36,935 nucleotides of DNA from Aquabacterium sp. (lineage in GTDB: Bacteria > Pseudomonadota > Gammaproteobacteria > Burkholderiales > Burkholderiaceae_C), in assembly GCF_030652515.1 (NCBI RefSeq), contig NZ_JAUSAR010000040.1:1-36935 (forward strand), in the 5' to 3' direction. A program made the position numbers and the translations under genes. This document shows, one piece after another, positions 6,984-13,953 of the stretch (positions are counted from its first letter, which is position 1; every line of letters begins with the position of its first letter). Below the pieces are notes generated by a model, which was not told where the DNA came from, made no database searches, and saw nothing but the letters and a program-made list of their open reading frames with translations.

Positions 6984-7400
6984 ATGTTTGATCACTGCAT
7001 GTACTTCAACACCGCGGCATTGGCCCGCCGCCTGGAACGCGAATGGTCGCTGGCGTTCAAGCCATTTGACCTCGCGCCCCCACAAGCCTTCATGCTGCGC
7101 GCCGTGCTTGCAGAGCCTGGCGCACTTCAGTTTGAATTGGCCCACACGCTGGCGATCTCAAGGCCCACGGCCACCCGCGCCTTGAACGGGTTGGCCGCCA
7201 AAAACATGATCACCCGCCAAGCCACTGACCATGACGCGCGTCAAACCGCTGTCTACCCCACCGCCAAGGCCGTGGCCATCGCGGCCAAGCTGAATGAGGC
7301 CAGCGCCAAAGTCACCAAGCGACTCAAGCAGCTGCTGGGTGAGGATGCGTTTGAGGGGGTTGTGAAAGAAATCCGTGGCGTGCGCTCTGCCCTGAAGTGA
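6984..7400 (+). CDS. MarR-family transcriptional regulator
   Basis: A 138-residue winged-helix regulator. The DNA-binding core is visible: AFMLRAVLAEPGALQFELAHTL, ISRPTATRALNGLAAKNMI (recognition helix) and TRQATDHDARQTAVYPT (wing, with the D-x-R of the MarR family). Helices at both ends would form the dimer interface. It has a purine-rich ribosome-binding stretch (aggatgaggg) before the ATG. The tautomerase gene starts 23 bp after its stop in the same direction, so the pair is probably one operon repressed from the inverted repeat at 6945-6964, with a phenolic or related ligand as inducer (inference from family habit). Confidence 0.88.
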   Translation: MFDHCMYFNTAALARRLEREWSLAFKPFDLAPPQAFMLRAVLAEPGALQFELAHTLAISRPTATRALNGLAAKNMITRQATDHDARQTAVYPTAKAVAIAAKLNEASAKVTKRLKQLLGEDAFEGVVKEIRGVRSALK

Positions 7401-7423
7401 GTTCGTTTTCTGGAGTCCCCACC

Positions 7424-7813
7424 ATGCCCATCCTGAACGTCAAAATCGCAGCCGAGAAATCGCCCGAGCTCACAGCTCAGATTGCCGCCACGCTGATCGA
7501 ATTGACCAGCCGTATTCTCAAGAAAAAGCCGGAGGTGACCGCCATCGCCATCGACTATGTCAGCCCGGACAGCTGGATCATTGCGGGGGTACCGCTGTCC
7601 CAGCAAGGCAAGAGCAGCTTCTATTTCGACATCAAAATCACCGATGAAACGAACACGAAGTCAGAGAAGGAACAGTACATCCGGGAAGCGTTTTCCGAGT
7701 TCGCCCGCATCCTTGGCAACGTGCATGAAGAAAGCTACATCTATGTGCAAGATGTTCGGGCCGCCGCCTATGGGTATGGTGGCTTGACTCAGGAGTTCCG
7801 GTATCAGCATTGA
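7424..7813 (+). CDS. Tautomerase-family protein
   Basis: A 129-residue protein of the 4-oxalocrotonate tautomerase superfamily. After removal of Met the chain begins PILNVKI, exposing the catalytic Pro1 on the first strand; this and the ggag eight bases upstream decide the start at 7424. At 129 residues it is twice the length of 4-OT and fits the longer MIF- or CaaD-like members, with a tandem beta-alpha-beta fold. It would act on a keto-enol substrate in the cytoplasm, unknown here. It follows marR. Its stop lies five bases from the stop of tiny membrane protein B on the opposite strand. Confidence 0.82.
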   Translation: MPILNVKIAAEKSPELTAQIAATLIELTSRILKKKPEVTAIAIDYVSPDSWIIAGVPLSQQGKSSFYFDIKITDETNTKSEKEQYIREAFSEFARILGNVHEESYIYVQDVRAAAYGYGGLTQEFRYQH

Positions 7814-7818
7814 TGGGG

Positions 7819-7932
7819 CTATCCAACCCACATCACGATCAAAGTCCCCGCCAATGCCAATGCGGCACTGATGTCGACCACAAAGTCGCCTAACAGACGC
7901 ACAAGGAAGGAACTACGGGGCGTGGGTTTCAT
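7819..7932 (-). CDS. Tiny single-helix membrane protein B (37 aa), LLG-D family
   Basis: A 37-residue peptide: a basic head (MKPTPRSSF), then LVRLLGDFVVDISAALALAG and TLIVMWVG, about 18 residues being one transmembrane helix. An excellent ribosome-binding site (aaggag, six bases before the ATG at 7932) makes this a real translated gene. It matches peptides A and C in LLG-[DN]-x-x-[VI]-D-x4-L. A CTGT-N8-ACAG palindrome (7986-8001) lies 54 bp upstream, with a possible TTGAGA -35 between. Likely inner-membrane; function unknown. Its end is five bases from the tautomerase stop on the other strand. It lies 86 bp downstream of peptide C, same strand, so the two could share a transcript. Confidence 0.68.
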   Translation of the reverse strand: MKPTPRSSFLVRLLGDFVVDISAALALAGTLIVMWVG

Positions 7933-7985
7933 CCTGGGCTCCTTTTTGATATTGAATCTACATCCGAGGGCTCTCAAGCGTGGTC

Positions 7986-8001
7986 CTGTCATGTGACACA
8001 G
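7986..8001 (-). promoter_or_regulatory. Second LexA-type palindrome
   Basis: On the minus strand CTGTGTCACATGACAG, a perfect CTGT-N8-ACAG but with a G/C-containing core, so weaker as a LexA box than the other two. It lies between the stop of peptide C (8019) and the start of peptide B (7932). Confidence 0.45.
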
Positions 8002-8018
8002 GGAAGACACTGCCAGGC

Positions 8019-8111
8019 CTACCATGGGTACACCAGGGTTCCCAGCATGGCCACGGCCAAGGCGAGGTCCACCCCCCAGTCAATCCAGTCATTTCCAAGC
8101 AGCGTTTTCAT
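8019..8111 (-). CDS. Tiny single-helix membrane protein C (30 aa), LexA-operator gene
   Basis: A 30-residue peptide beginning MKTLLGNDWIDWGVDLALAV and ending GTLVYPW, mostly one hydrophobic helix carrying two or three acidic residues on its N-terminal half. It shares the LLG-[DN]-x-x-[VI]-D-x4-L motif with peptides A and B, the main evidence that so short a frame is a gene. The ATG at 8111 follows a CTG-N10-CAG operator after one base, with no ribosome-binding site, as in the 78-residue gene; a leaderless, damage-induced message is likely. In size, hydrophobicity and SOS control it recalls TisB-type peptides of enterobacteria, without sequence similarity. A toxin or membrane-potential role is only a hypothesis. 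Confidence 0.6.
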   Translation of the reverse strand: MKTLLGNDWIDWGVDLALAVAMLGTLVYPW

Positions 8112-8112
8112 A

Positions 8113-8128
8113 CTGGTATTTTATACAG
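8113..8128 (-). promoter_or_regulatory. LexA (SOS) operator fused to start of peptide C
   Basis: On the minus strand CTGTATAAAATACCAG, 15 of 16 bases identical to the operator at 6841-6856, with shared flanks (TA before, T-ATG after). TATAAA inside may be the -10, and TCCACA 16 bp upstream a poor -35. It also lies 95 bp upstream of the plus-strand gene at 8223 and could affect both. Confidence 0.72.
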
Positions 8129-8222
8129 TATTTTTGCAATCTGTGGAGACTGAGGCACAACCCTCACCAACGTGAGGTCGGCTTGCCACTACCATCGCCT
8201 CATCCACGATGAAAACTACGCC

Positions 8223-8552
8223 ATGACCACCGAAGAACGCATCGACAAGCTCGAAGAGGACATCGCGCAGTTAACCGTCCAGAACAGCGAGCTCGTTGCC
8301 CTACTGCAAAACCTGGGGGGCCACCAGCGGATGTACCACGCGGCCATTGAATCCATCATCATTTCCCACCCCTACCCGCAAGCGCTCAGGCCGGTGCTTG
8401 AAACGCTGTTGGCGGCGGTCGATGCGGCCATCGTGGCCAGGGCTGAGTCCGATGACCACCTGGAGGGAGCCCAGGCCAGCCAGGAATGCCTGATGGCGGC
8501 CCTGGATGAGGCCGAGCGCTTGAGTGGGCTGGAAGACGACGCCGACGCGTGA
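8223..8552 (+). CDS. Hypothetical coiled-coil protein (109 aa)
   Basis: A 109-residue acidic protein. Residues 4-36 form a leucine-heptad coiled coil (EERIDKLEEDIAQLTVQNSE), and two more helices follow (PYPQALRPVLETLLAAVD and an Asp/Glu-rich C-terminal helix). I do not recognise the family. The ATG at 8223 is preferred to the GTG at 8172, because the extension is cysteine/histidine-rich and unlike the rest; neither has a good ribosome-binding site. A small hairpin, CCTCAC-caac-GTGAGG, lies in the leader at 8162-8177. It is divergent from peptide C across the LexA-type operator and convergent with the chemoreceptor gene 19 bp on. Confidence 0.65.
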   Translation: MTTEERIDKLEEDIAQLTVQNSELVALLQNLGGHQRMYHAAIESIIISHPYPQALRPVLETLLAAVDAAIVARAESDDHLEGAQASQECLMAALDEAERLSGLEDDADA

Positions 8553-8571
8553 CCTCTTCAAGCAGTCACGA

Positions 8572-10512
8572 TCATCTGGCCAGCTGGAACACCGCCACGG
8601 CCTGAACCAATTGTTGCGCTTGCTGGCGCAGGCTCTCGGCAGCCGCGGCCGACTCCTCCACCAACGCGGCGTTCTGCTGAGTGGCCTGGTCCATTTGTGA
8701 GACGGCCTGCCCCACCTGCCCAACGCCACTGCTCTGTTCGGTGTTGGCCAAACTGATGTCGGCCACGATGTCCGTGACTCGGCGAATGGATGTCACGATT
8801 TCCTGCATGGTGCGCCCGGCCTGATCTGCCTGTGCCGCCCCCTGGTCGGTGCGCGCCACACTCTCGGCGATCAACGCACCGATCTCCTTGGCGGCCGTTG
8901 CCGAGCGCTGGGCCAGCGTGCGCACTTCGCCCGCGACCACGGCAAAGCCCCTGCCTTGCTCGCCTGCCCGCGCCGCTTCAACCGCGGCATTCAGAGCCAG
9001 GATGTTGGTTTGGAAGGCAATGCCATCAATGACGGCGGTGATGTCAGCGATCTGGCGCGAGCTGGTGTTGATGCCCTTCATGGTCTGAACCACCTCGCGC
9101 ACCACGTCGCCGCCTTTGGCCGCCACGGAGGAGGCATCCTGCGCAAGCTGATTGGCTTGCGCCGCATTGTCGGCATTGTTCTTCACGGTGCTGCCCAGCT
9201 CATCCATGGTCGCGGCAGTCTGCTGCAGCGCACTCGCCTGCTGCTCGGTGCGTTGGCTCAGATCCTGGTTGCCCTGGGCAATCTGCGCGCTGGCCGTGGC
9301 CACGCTTTCTGCATTCCCACGGACAGAGCTCACCACCTGCGTCAGCGATACCTGCATCTGTCGGATAGCGGCCATCACACTGTGATCGTCGCCTTGGGCC
9401 AGCTCAATCGGGGATGACAGATCGCCTTTCGACACATTGCGCGCAACCGCCCGCAACTCGAAGGGTTCGGCACCCAGCTCGCGCCGGATGGAATGCCCCG
9501 TCCGCAAAGCAAAAGCGGCGGCTACCATGAACAACAGCACCACGGGCAACATGGCCACCATGGCGCTGTTGCGTGCATCGGTGGCATTCTGCTCGGATGA
9601 TTCCTTCAGCAAGGCCATGGCTTGCCACAGCGTTTCGTACATGGCATCAATGACCTTGGTAGTCTCGGCAACATACGCCGCGCTTGGATAGCTGGGCACC
9701 GCTGGCTGCAACACATGCGTCTGAGCCAGGCCAATGCCTGTTTGAGCCAGCTCGTTAAGCCTCTTCGACACGTCATCAATGCGGCCACGCGACTGTGCAT
9801 GCGCCGTCGCGCCTTTCTCAAAGGTCAACAGCATGTCCTCGTAGGCGCTGCGCATGCGGATCTGCAAGGACTCAAAGCGCGCCTTGTCGGCGGGATCAAG
9901 TGCCTGCTTGGTGGACAGCAAGTTGGCGCCGCGCGCTCTCGTCTGCCCCATCATTTCGATCATGCTTGGCGCGTCTGCCAGCGTGCCCAGTGTCAAGAAA
10001 TAGACCGATGGTTCCGCGCTCAAGGACAGCCCCCAATGATCAGCCACCCCACGCAACGTTCGCAGCATGCTGGCCAGCATCGCCGTGTGGCGCGCGGAAG
10101 ACTCCGGGCCGGTGATGCGCTTGTCCGCCACCGCCTGACTGACTTCTTGCCACTTGCTGACGTCGAGTTTCCAGGCGGCGCCCAATCGCGATGCCTCGGC
10201 ACCATCGGCCGTCACATGGGCGGCAAATGCAGTCATGGCCTTTTCGATCTCAGCCTGTTTGGCAACGCGTTTGGGCGCAGCACCCTCATCCCCGCCCAAC
10301 AAAACCGCTGACAGACCACGGTGCTGCTGCACGACACGAATCACTTCCAGCAAAGCCAGCGCTGGCGCCATCCCGGCGACCTCGCGCTGCGCGATGCGCA
10401 CCTCGTGGATGTAACGCCAACTCAACAACCCGGCGGGAATGGAGATGGCCAGCCCACAGATCGTGAGCAGCAATGCAAACCGACCGCGGATCGTCAGTGC
10501 TTTTTTGATCAT
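8572..10512 (-). CDS. Methyl-accepting chemotaxis protein
   Basis: A 646-residue transmembrane chemoreceptor. TM1 is about residues 11-31 and TM2 about 316-337, enclosing a 285-residue all-helical periplasmic domain with a QQHRGLSA motif like that of nitrate/nitrite-type sensors; the ligand is not deducible. A HAMP region follows (about 337-395), then the signalling hairpin with the highly conserved tip (DGIAFQTNILALNAAVEAAR, then AGEQGRGFAVVAGEVR). Methylation helices flank the tip. There is no C-terminal pentapeptide for CheR/CheB tethering; it ends FQLAR. No che genes are nearby, so it is an orphan receptor. The 215 bp upstream (10513-10727) hold only an inverted repeat, AGTGCAC-attc-GTGCACT, at 10626-10643. 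Confidence 0.95.
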   Translation of the reverse strand: MIKKALTIRGRFALLLTICGLAISIPAGLLSWRYIHEVRIAQREVAGMAPALALLEVIRVVQQHRGLSAVLLGGDEGAAPKRVAKQAEIEKAMTAFAAHVTADGAEASRLGAAWKLDVSKWQEVSQAVADKRITGPESSARHTAMLASMLRTLRGVADHWGLSLSAEPSVYFLTLGTLADAPSMIEMMGQTRARGANLLSTKQALDPADKARFESLQIRMRSAYEDMLLTFEKGATAHAQSRGRIDDVSKRLNELAQTGIGLAQTHVLQPAVPSYPSAAYVAETTKVIDAMYETLWQAMALLKESSEQNATDARNSAMVAMLPVVLLFMVAAAFALRTGHSIRRELGAEPFELRAVARNVSKGDLSSPIELAQGDDHSVMAAIRQMQVSLTQVVSSVRGNAESVATASAQIAQGNQDLSQRTEQQASALQQTAATMDELGSTVKNNADNAAQANQLAQDASSVAAKGGDVVREVVQTMKGINTSSRQIADITAVIDGIAFQTNILALNAAVEAARAGEQGRGFAVVAGEVRTLAQRSATAAKEIGALIAESVARTDQGAAQADQAGRTMQEIVTSIRRVTDIVADISLANTEQSSGVGQVGQAVSQMDQATQQNAALVEESAAAAESLRQQAQQLVQAVAVFQLAR

Positions 10513-10727
10513 TCAGTGCTTTCGGTGGATCGTTGTTTTGAATGGCTAGCAACGCATGGACGCCGCGCGTGCTCAGGCTATCCCTGCACGCCATTGCCAT
10601 ATCGACCGAAATGCCGAGTTTGTTGAGTGCACATTCGTGCACTTGAGGAATTCCAACCACTACGGCGCATTCATCTCGGAGCCACATCGGCCGCAGGGAA
10701 CAGCGTCGGGGCGCTTCACTCCCCTGA

Positions 10728-11054
10728 TTACCTGGCCTTGGCCTTGTGGACTCTCACAGCCAAGGCAGCCAGTCCGAGTCCCATGAGGGCAAAGGTTCCT
10801 GACTCGGGCACTGCTGGGGGTTTGATGTCACCGAAAGGCACCACTGTTCTCCCACCCCCAACGATCGACGGTGACCCCTCACCGGAGAACACACCGACCA
10901 CAAAGCCGGATGCGCCTGTGGTGTCAACGGCAACAGTCTCAAAGGAGGCTGAAGGGCCCCATTCCGACTGGGAGGTGAGCGTGACACTTGCTTGAGCCGC
11001 GCCAGCAGACAACAGGAGCATCACGGCGGAGGCAGCACGAAGGATGAAGGTCAT
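10728..11054 (-). CDS. Miniature PEP-CTERM sorting-domain protein
   Basis: A 108-residue secreted protein. It begins with a signal peptide (MTFILRAASAVMLLL, cut after AQA) and ends with a PEP-CTERM sorting signal: VPESGTFALMGLGLAALAV and a basic tail (RVHKAKAR). The signal would be recognised by an exosortase for export and processing at the envelope. Only about 55 residues remain as mature protein, which is short for the class. The ATG at 11054 is chosen for the signal peptide and a close ggagg. The same frame is open back to an ATG at 11156, and that extra 34-residue stretch (KPLPGVVRVPQSSHGKYWKR) looks more like the beginning of a phage integrase, suggesting a recombination junction. Confidence 0.72.
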   Translation of the reverse strand: MTFILRAASAVMLLLSAGAAQASVTLTSQSEWGPSASFETVAVDTTGASGFVVGVFSGEGSPSIVGGGRTVVPFGDIKPPAVPESGTFALMGLGLAALAVRVHKAKAR

Positions 11055-11172
11055 TGCCTCCCAGGTTGGGTTTCTTTTCCAGTACTTCCCGTGAGAGGAC
11101 TGGGGTACGCGGACCACGCCGGGTAACGGTTTCACTTCAGCGGCTTCCTTGCTCATCCCTAACCCTCAACAA

Positions 11173-11258
11173 TACACAGCAACCATACACAGCCCAAAAC
11201 AAAATTCCCCTAGGAGAACATGCCTCATAGGGGGACCTGAATATGGTGAGCTGATGGG
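11173..11258. repeat. Diverged direct repeat, copy 1, with tyrosine-recombinase-like core
   Basis: It matches 19893-19981 in the same order: two TACACAGC units 13 bp apart, CCAAAACAAAA, a 10-7-10 inverted repeat, then CTGATGGG. The inverted repeat is CCCCTAGGAG-aacatgc-CTCATAGGGG (11207-11233). Up to the core the two copies align at a constant offset of 8720 bp without gaps; three bases are gained by CTGATGGG. Two inverted arms around a seven-base spacer are typical of tyrosine-recombinase crossover sites. Confidence 0.65.
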
Positions 11259-11315
11259 GATTGAACACTTCAATGAAGCCCCGATGCAGCTTGGCTTTTC
11301 AAAGTCAAACCACCA

Positions 11316-11337
11316 CTGTTCCCCTAGCTGTTCCCCT
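11316..11337. repeat. Tandem CTGTTCCCCT motif
   Basis: Two identical 10-mers are separated by two bases. A single TGTTCCCCT in the opposite orientation occurs at 19724-19732 near repeat copy 2. Short direct repeats beside a core site are the usual form of integrase arm sites; that reading is inference. Confidence 0.4.
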
Positions 11338-11478
11338 GCAGCGCAGGCCCTCTTGCAAGACTCGTACAGTAGAGCATAGCTTGATGGACGGTCAATTTGC
11401 GCCAATCGCGCATTGCTCTTAGAGGGCGATGCTACGCATCACGCGTCGTGTGAGGCCGATGGCTGGCTGGCGGCCATC

Positions 11479-12516
11479 TCAACTTTTAGAGGCTTTTTGC
11501 TTCCATTGAAGTGGTGAAGCGCCGGTCCAGCTCTTGAACGCGCGGGTGAACGCACTGGTCTGTGTGTAACCTAGTCGCACGCCGATTTCCGCGATGGAAA
11601 GTCGTCCTTCGAGCAAGTGACCCTCGGCCAGCTGACGCAACGCATCTTGGCGCAACTCCCGAAAGTTCAACCCGGCTTTCGCCAGCTCGCGGGCGTAAAC
11701 GGTTGGAGATAAACGAAGGGCTTGCGCAACACGATCCAACTGGGGGATGCTGCCTTGAGCCAGATGCATGACAACCTGCGCAGTGCGATGGCGCAGTTCG
11801 CCATCTTCGCCGATCGGCAATGTCGATAACTTGTGGTTAACTTGTGCCTCCATCAAGCGAAGCAGGAGAGGATCCGCTTTAGGCAAGGGCGTTTGCAACC
11901 ACGCCAACCGCGTCACCAAGCGCGTGATGGGCTGGTGCCAACGCACGGGGCACTTGAAATAGGCGGTGAACGGTGTTGTGTCAAGCGGAGGCGGGTTCAC
12001 GAAATCAACCGCAACGACCAAGTCATGCCTGTCGTCGAAAAGCTTGCGGCCGATTTCGACGAATGATGTGATACCTGCTTCATCGAACAGCGCGCCGGGC
12101 TTGCCGTGTGCAATTCCCCATTGCAGCTCAAGATGATCACCCTCGATTCGAGGTTCCACTGGATTGATGTTGTTCAGAAGTCGGTGATAGCGATGGACGC
12201 GTAATAAAACCGCTTCGAGATTTTCACAAGTTTGCAGAACGTAGCCCATCGCCCCCAAATGCGAGAGCTGGACAAACTGTCCTAGATGTAAGCCCAGCAG
12301 CGGATCATCCAAGTATTCAGCGGCACGCAACAGCCGTTGGCAAAATTCTTCCGCTGAAACAGGTGCCAAGTGGTCGTCGCAAACAGCGTCCCACGCTGCG
12401 CCCCCCCACAGCTGACTCGGGTTATGTCCCGCAGCTTTCAAATAGTCAGTCAACAGACGTAATAGGGCGATAGGCACCGTGCCGAGCACGCGATTCCTCA
12501 CGTGCACGCGCTCCAT
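11479..12516 (-). CDS. AraC-family regulator with Arabinose_bd-type N-terminal domain
   Basis: A 345-residue transcription factor. The N-terminal 200 or so residues fit the OruR/ArgR-like ligand-binding half (start VPIALLRLLTDYLKAAG; LLGLHLGQFVQLSHLGAMGYVLQTC). The C-terminal 100 residues carry both helix-turn-helix units: LDRVAQALRLSPTVYARELA with GLNFRELRQD, and LSIAEIGVRLGYTQTSAFTRAFK with WTGASPLQWK. The ATG at 12516 is preceded by gagg at six bases; longer starts at 12522 and 12561 are possible but less well placed. Base composition is visibly less GC-rich than in the flanks. It is divergent from the second AraC gene over a 430-bp spacer. Target and ligand are unknown. Confidence 0.87.
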   Translation of the reverse strand: MERVHVRNRVLGTVPIALLRLLTDYLKAAGHNPSQLWGGAAWDAVCDDHLAPVSAEEFCQRLLRAAEYLDDPLLGLHLGQFVQLSHLGAMGYVLQTCENLEAVLLRVHRYHRLLNNINPVEPRIEGDHLELQWGIAHGKPGALFDEAGITSFVEIGRKLFDDRHDLVVAVDFVNPPPLDTTPFTAYFKCPVRWHQPITRLVTRLAWLQTPLPKADPLLLRLMEAQVNHKLSTLPIGEDGELRHRTAQVVMHLAQGSIPQLDRVAQALRLSPTVYARELAKAGLNFRELRQDALRQLAEGHLLEGRLSIAEIGVRLGYTQTSAFTRAFKSWTGASPLQWKQKASKS

Positions 12517-12561
12517 ACCCATCCTCGCGTTGTCGTAGTTGGTGGGGGACGAGACATGCAT

Positions 12562-12948
12562 AGCGTGAAATTGTTAAAAACTTGAGCCATCAAGTCAATG
12601 TGCACGCGCCACCGTCTTCATATGCTTTAGGAATCGCGGATCGTTCATGTCGCCATCGCCCCTGTTGGAGTTGGCTGCGGATCTCTTATTCCTTTTTCAG
12701 ACCATGAGGACACACGCTTGCCGATCAGCATCCATGCGCTTGGCAGTCTCGTTGGCGCCCAAGGCCCTGTTCTAGGGATGGCACCTAACCATCAAGCCGT
12801 ATATGACGGCTTTAGTTCGACCTCATTGAATGCCCAATATCCGTTTGTCGATACGCATTCGCTGCCGTCGCAACCAACGCATCTTACGGTAAGGGCGCCT
12901 GCATCGGCTTTGGCATTTGGCAAAGAGACTGGTGAGCCAGGGCATCCA
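12562..12948. other. Intergenic region between divergent AraC genes
   Basis: There is no convincing gene, although a plus-strand frame from a TTG at 12718 runs into the downstream regulator. An inverted repeat, ACTTGA-gcca-TCAAGT, lies at 12580-12595, 64 bp before the 12516 start, and could be an operator for either regulator. No clear sigma-70 promoter was found. Confidence 0.35.
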
Positions 12949-13893
12949 ATGTCTACGAAATTTCTCAAACCTTCGGTGACGATTCCGACCTCGTACGGCT
13001 TGACACTACTCAATGCCCTGGTTGAAAGGGGGATGAGCGAAGCGGATCTTCTGAAGAACACACACCTTGATCGCGCCATGCTGCAGAATCAGTTGGGCAG
13101 GATTGCGTTGCTTCAGTACCGTGCCATGTTCGTCAATGCCCGCCAGCTACAGCCGCTGGATGGGCTCGCCTACGAGCTGGGGCTGCGGAGCAAGGTCATC
13201 AAACATGGCTTTGTTGGATATGGGCCCACGAATTGCGCCAATCTACGCGAAGCATTCGCCTTCAATGAACGCCATTTTCACGTAAGGTTGACCGGGGCTT
13301 TCATTCCGCACGTCTTCATGGACGATGAACAGGTGGTCATCTCGCTTCGCGAGAACATGCTGTTGTCGGAGGAATTGTGCAACTTCATGCTTGATATGGT
13401 CATGATCGAGTTGTGCAGCCTTTTTGCCAAACCGCAAGGTTCGGATCCGGACGTGAATGACTGGACGTGCGAGATTTGGGCGCCTTACGCGGAACCTGCA
13501 GCCTATGCCCGGTACAGGACCAGGTTGCCCCGTTTCCACTTCAACAAACCCGCGGCCCAGATTCGCTTTCCGTCCAGCATGCTTGATGAGCCCATCGCAA
13601 GCGCCCATTCGGTGAGCCGGCAACCATCCATTGAGCTCTGCGAGTTGGAGATGCTGCAGATCGGTACCGTGAACGATTTTTCAGCACTGGTACTGGCCCA
13701 CATAGTTTGCCATGGCGGACGGTATCGGGTTCGCCGCATGGACAGTGAGAACATGCTCGCCAATCCAGCATTTTCCATCAAGCAGGTAGCCATTGCCGTT
13801 GGTTACGCGGATTCATCCAATTTCGCACGGGCGGTCTTCAAATGGACCGGGTGCTCGCCAAAAGAATGGCGGCGCCAGCGTGGCCTGGGTTAG
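12949..13893 (+). CDS. AraC-family regulator with shortened DNA-binding domain
   Basis: A 314-residue relative of the Arabinose_bd/AraC class: GLTLLNALVERGMSEADLL at the N-terminus, LAYELGLRSKVIKHGFVGY and the FNERHFHV region in the ligand-binding half. The second helix-turn-helix is intact (FSIKQVAIAVGYADSSNFAR, then WTGCSPKEWRRQ). The first is not: between VNDFSALVLAHI and RRMDSENMLANP the usual recognition-helix segment (a run of about 25-30 residues such as S-x-R-T-L-x-R-R-L) is missing. Either an in-frame deletion has damaged the protein or it binds DNA with one half. The ATG at 12949 begins the family homology; a TTG at 12718 would add 77 unrelated residues. It reads toward the histidine kinase gene 60 bp on. 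Confidence 0.72.
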   Translation: MSTKFLKPSVTIPTSYGLTLLNALVERGMSEADLLKNTHLDRAMLQNQLGRIALLQYRAMFVNARQLQPLDGLAYELGLRSKVIKHGFVGYGPTNCANLREAFAFNERHFHVRLTGAFIPHVFMDDEQVVISLRENMLLSEELCNFMLDMVMIELCSLFAKPQGSDPDVNDWTCEIWAPYAEPAAYARYRTRLPRFHFNKPAAQIRFPSSMLDEPIASAHSVSRQPSIELCELEMLQIGTVNDFSALVLAHIVCHGGRYRVRRMDSENMLANPAFSIKQVAIAVGYADSSNFARAVFKWTGCSPKEWRRQRGLG

Positions 13894-13953
13894 AGACGTT
13901 GGCTATGCATCGTACTTATTGGTGCCGTGCCCTGCGCTGTCCGCGAGGATTTC

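Larger units (their letters stand above)
11157..11478. other. Gene-free stretch with recombination-site features
   Basis: No convincing gene is present. The stretch holds repeat copy 1 (11173-11258) with its core-type inverted repeat, then two direct copies of CTGTTCCCCT (11316-11325 and 11328-11337, 12-bp period), which resemble integrase arm-type sites. The segment TGGTGAGCTGATGGGGATT (from 11244) superficially looks like the complement of a tRNA 3' end, but no tRNA can be folded around it. Confidence 0.45.

Noticed and set aside
10626..10643. Inverted repeat AGTGCAC-attc-GTGCACT upstream of the chemoreceptor
   Set aside because: Not placed or followed like a terminator and no partner site was seen; kept only as a note in the chemoreceptor entry.
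11244..11275. tRNA 3'-end-like sequence beside repeat copy 1 (TGGTGAGCTGATGGGG and GTTCAATCC on the minus strand)
   Set aside because: No matching acceptor, D or anticodon arms can be drawn from the flanking bases; copy 2 lacks the T-loop part.
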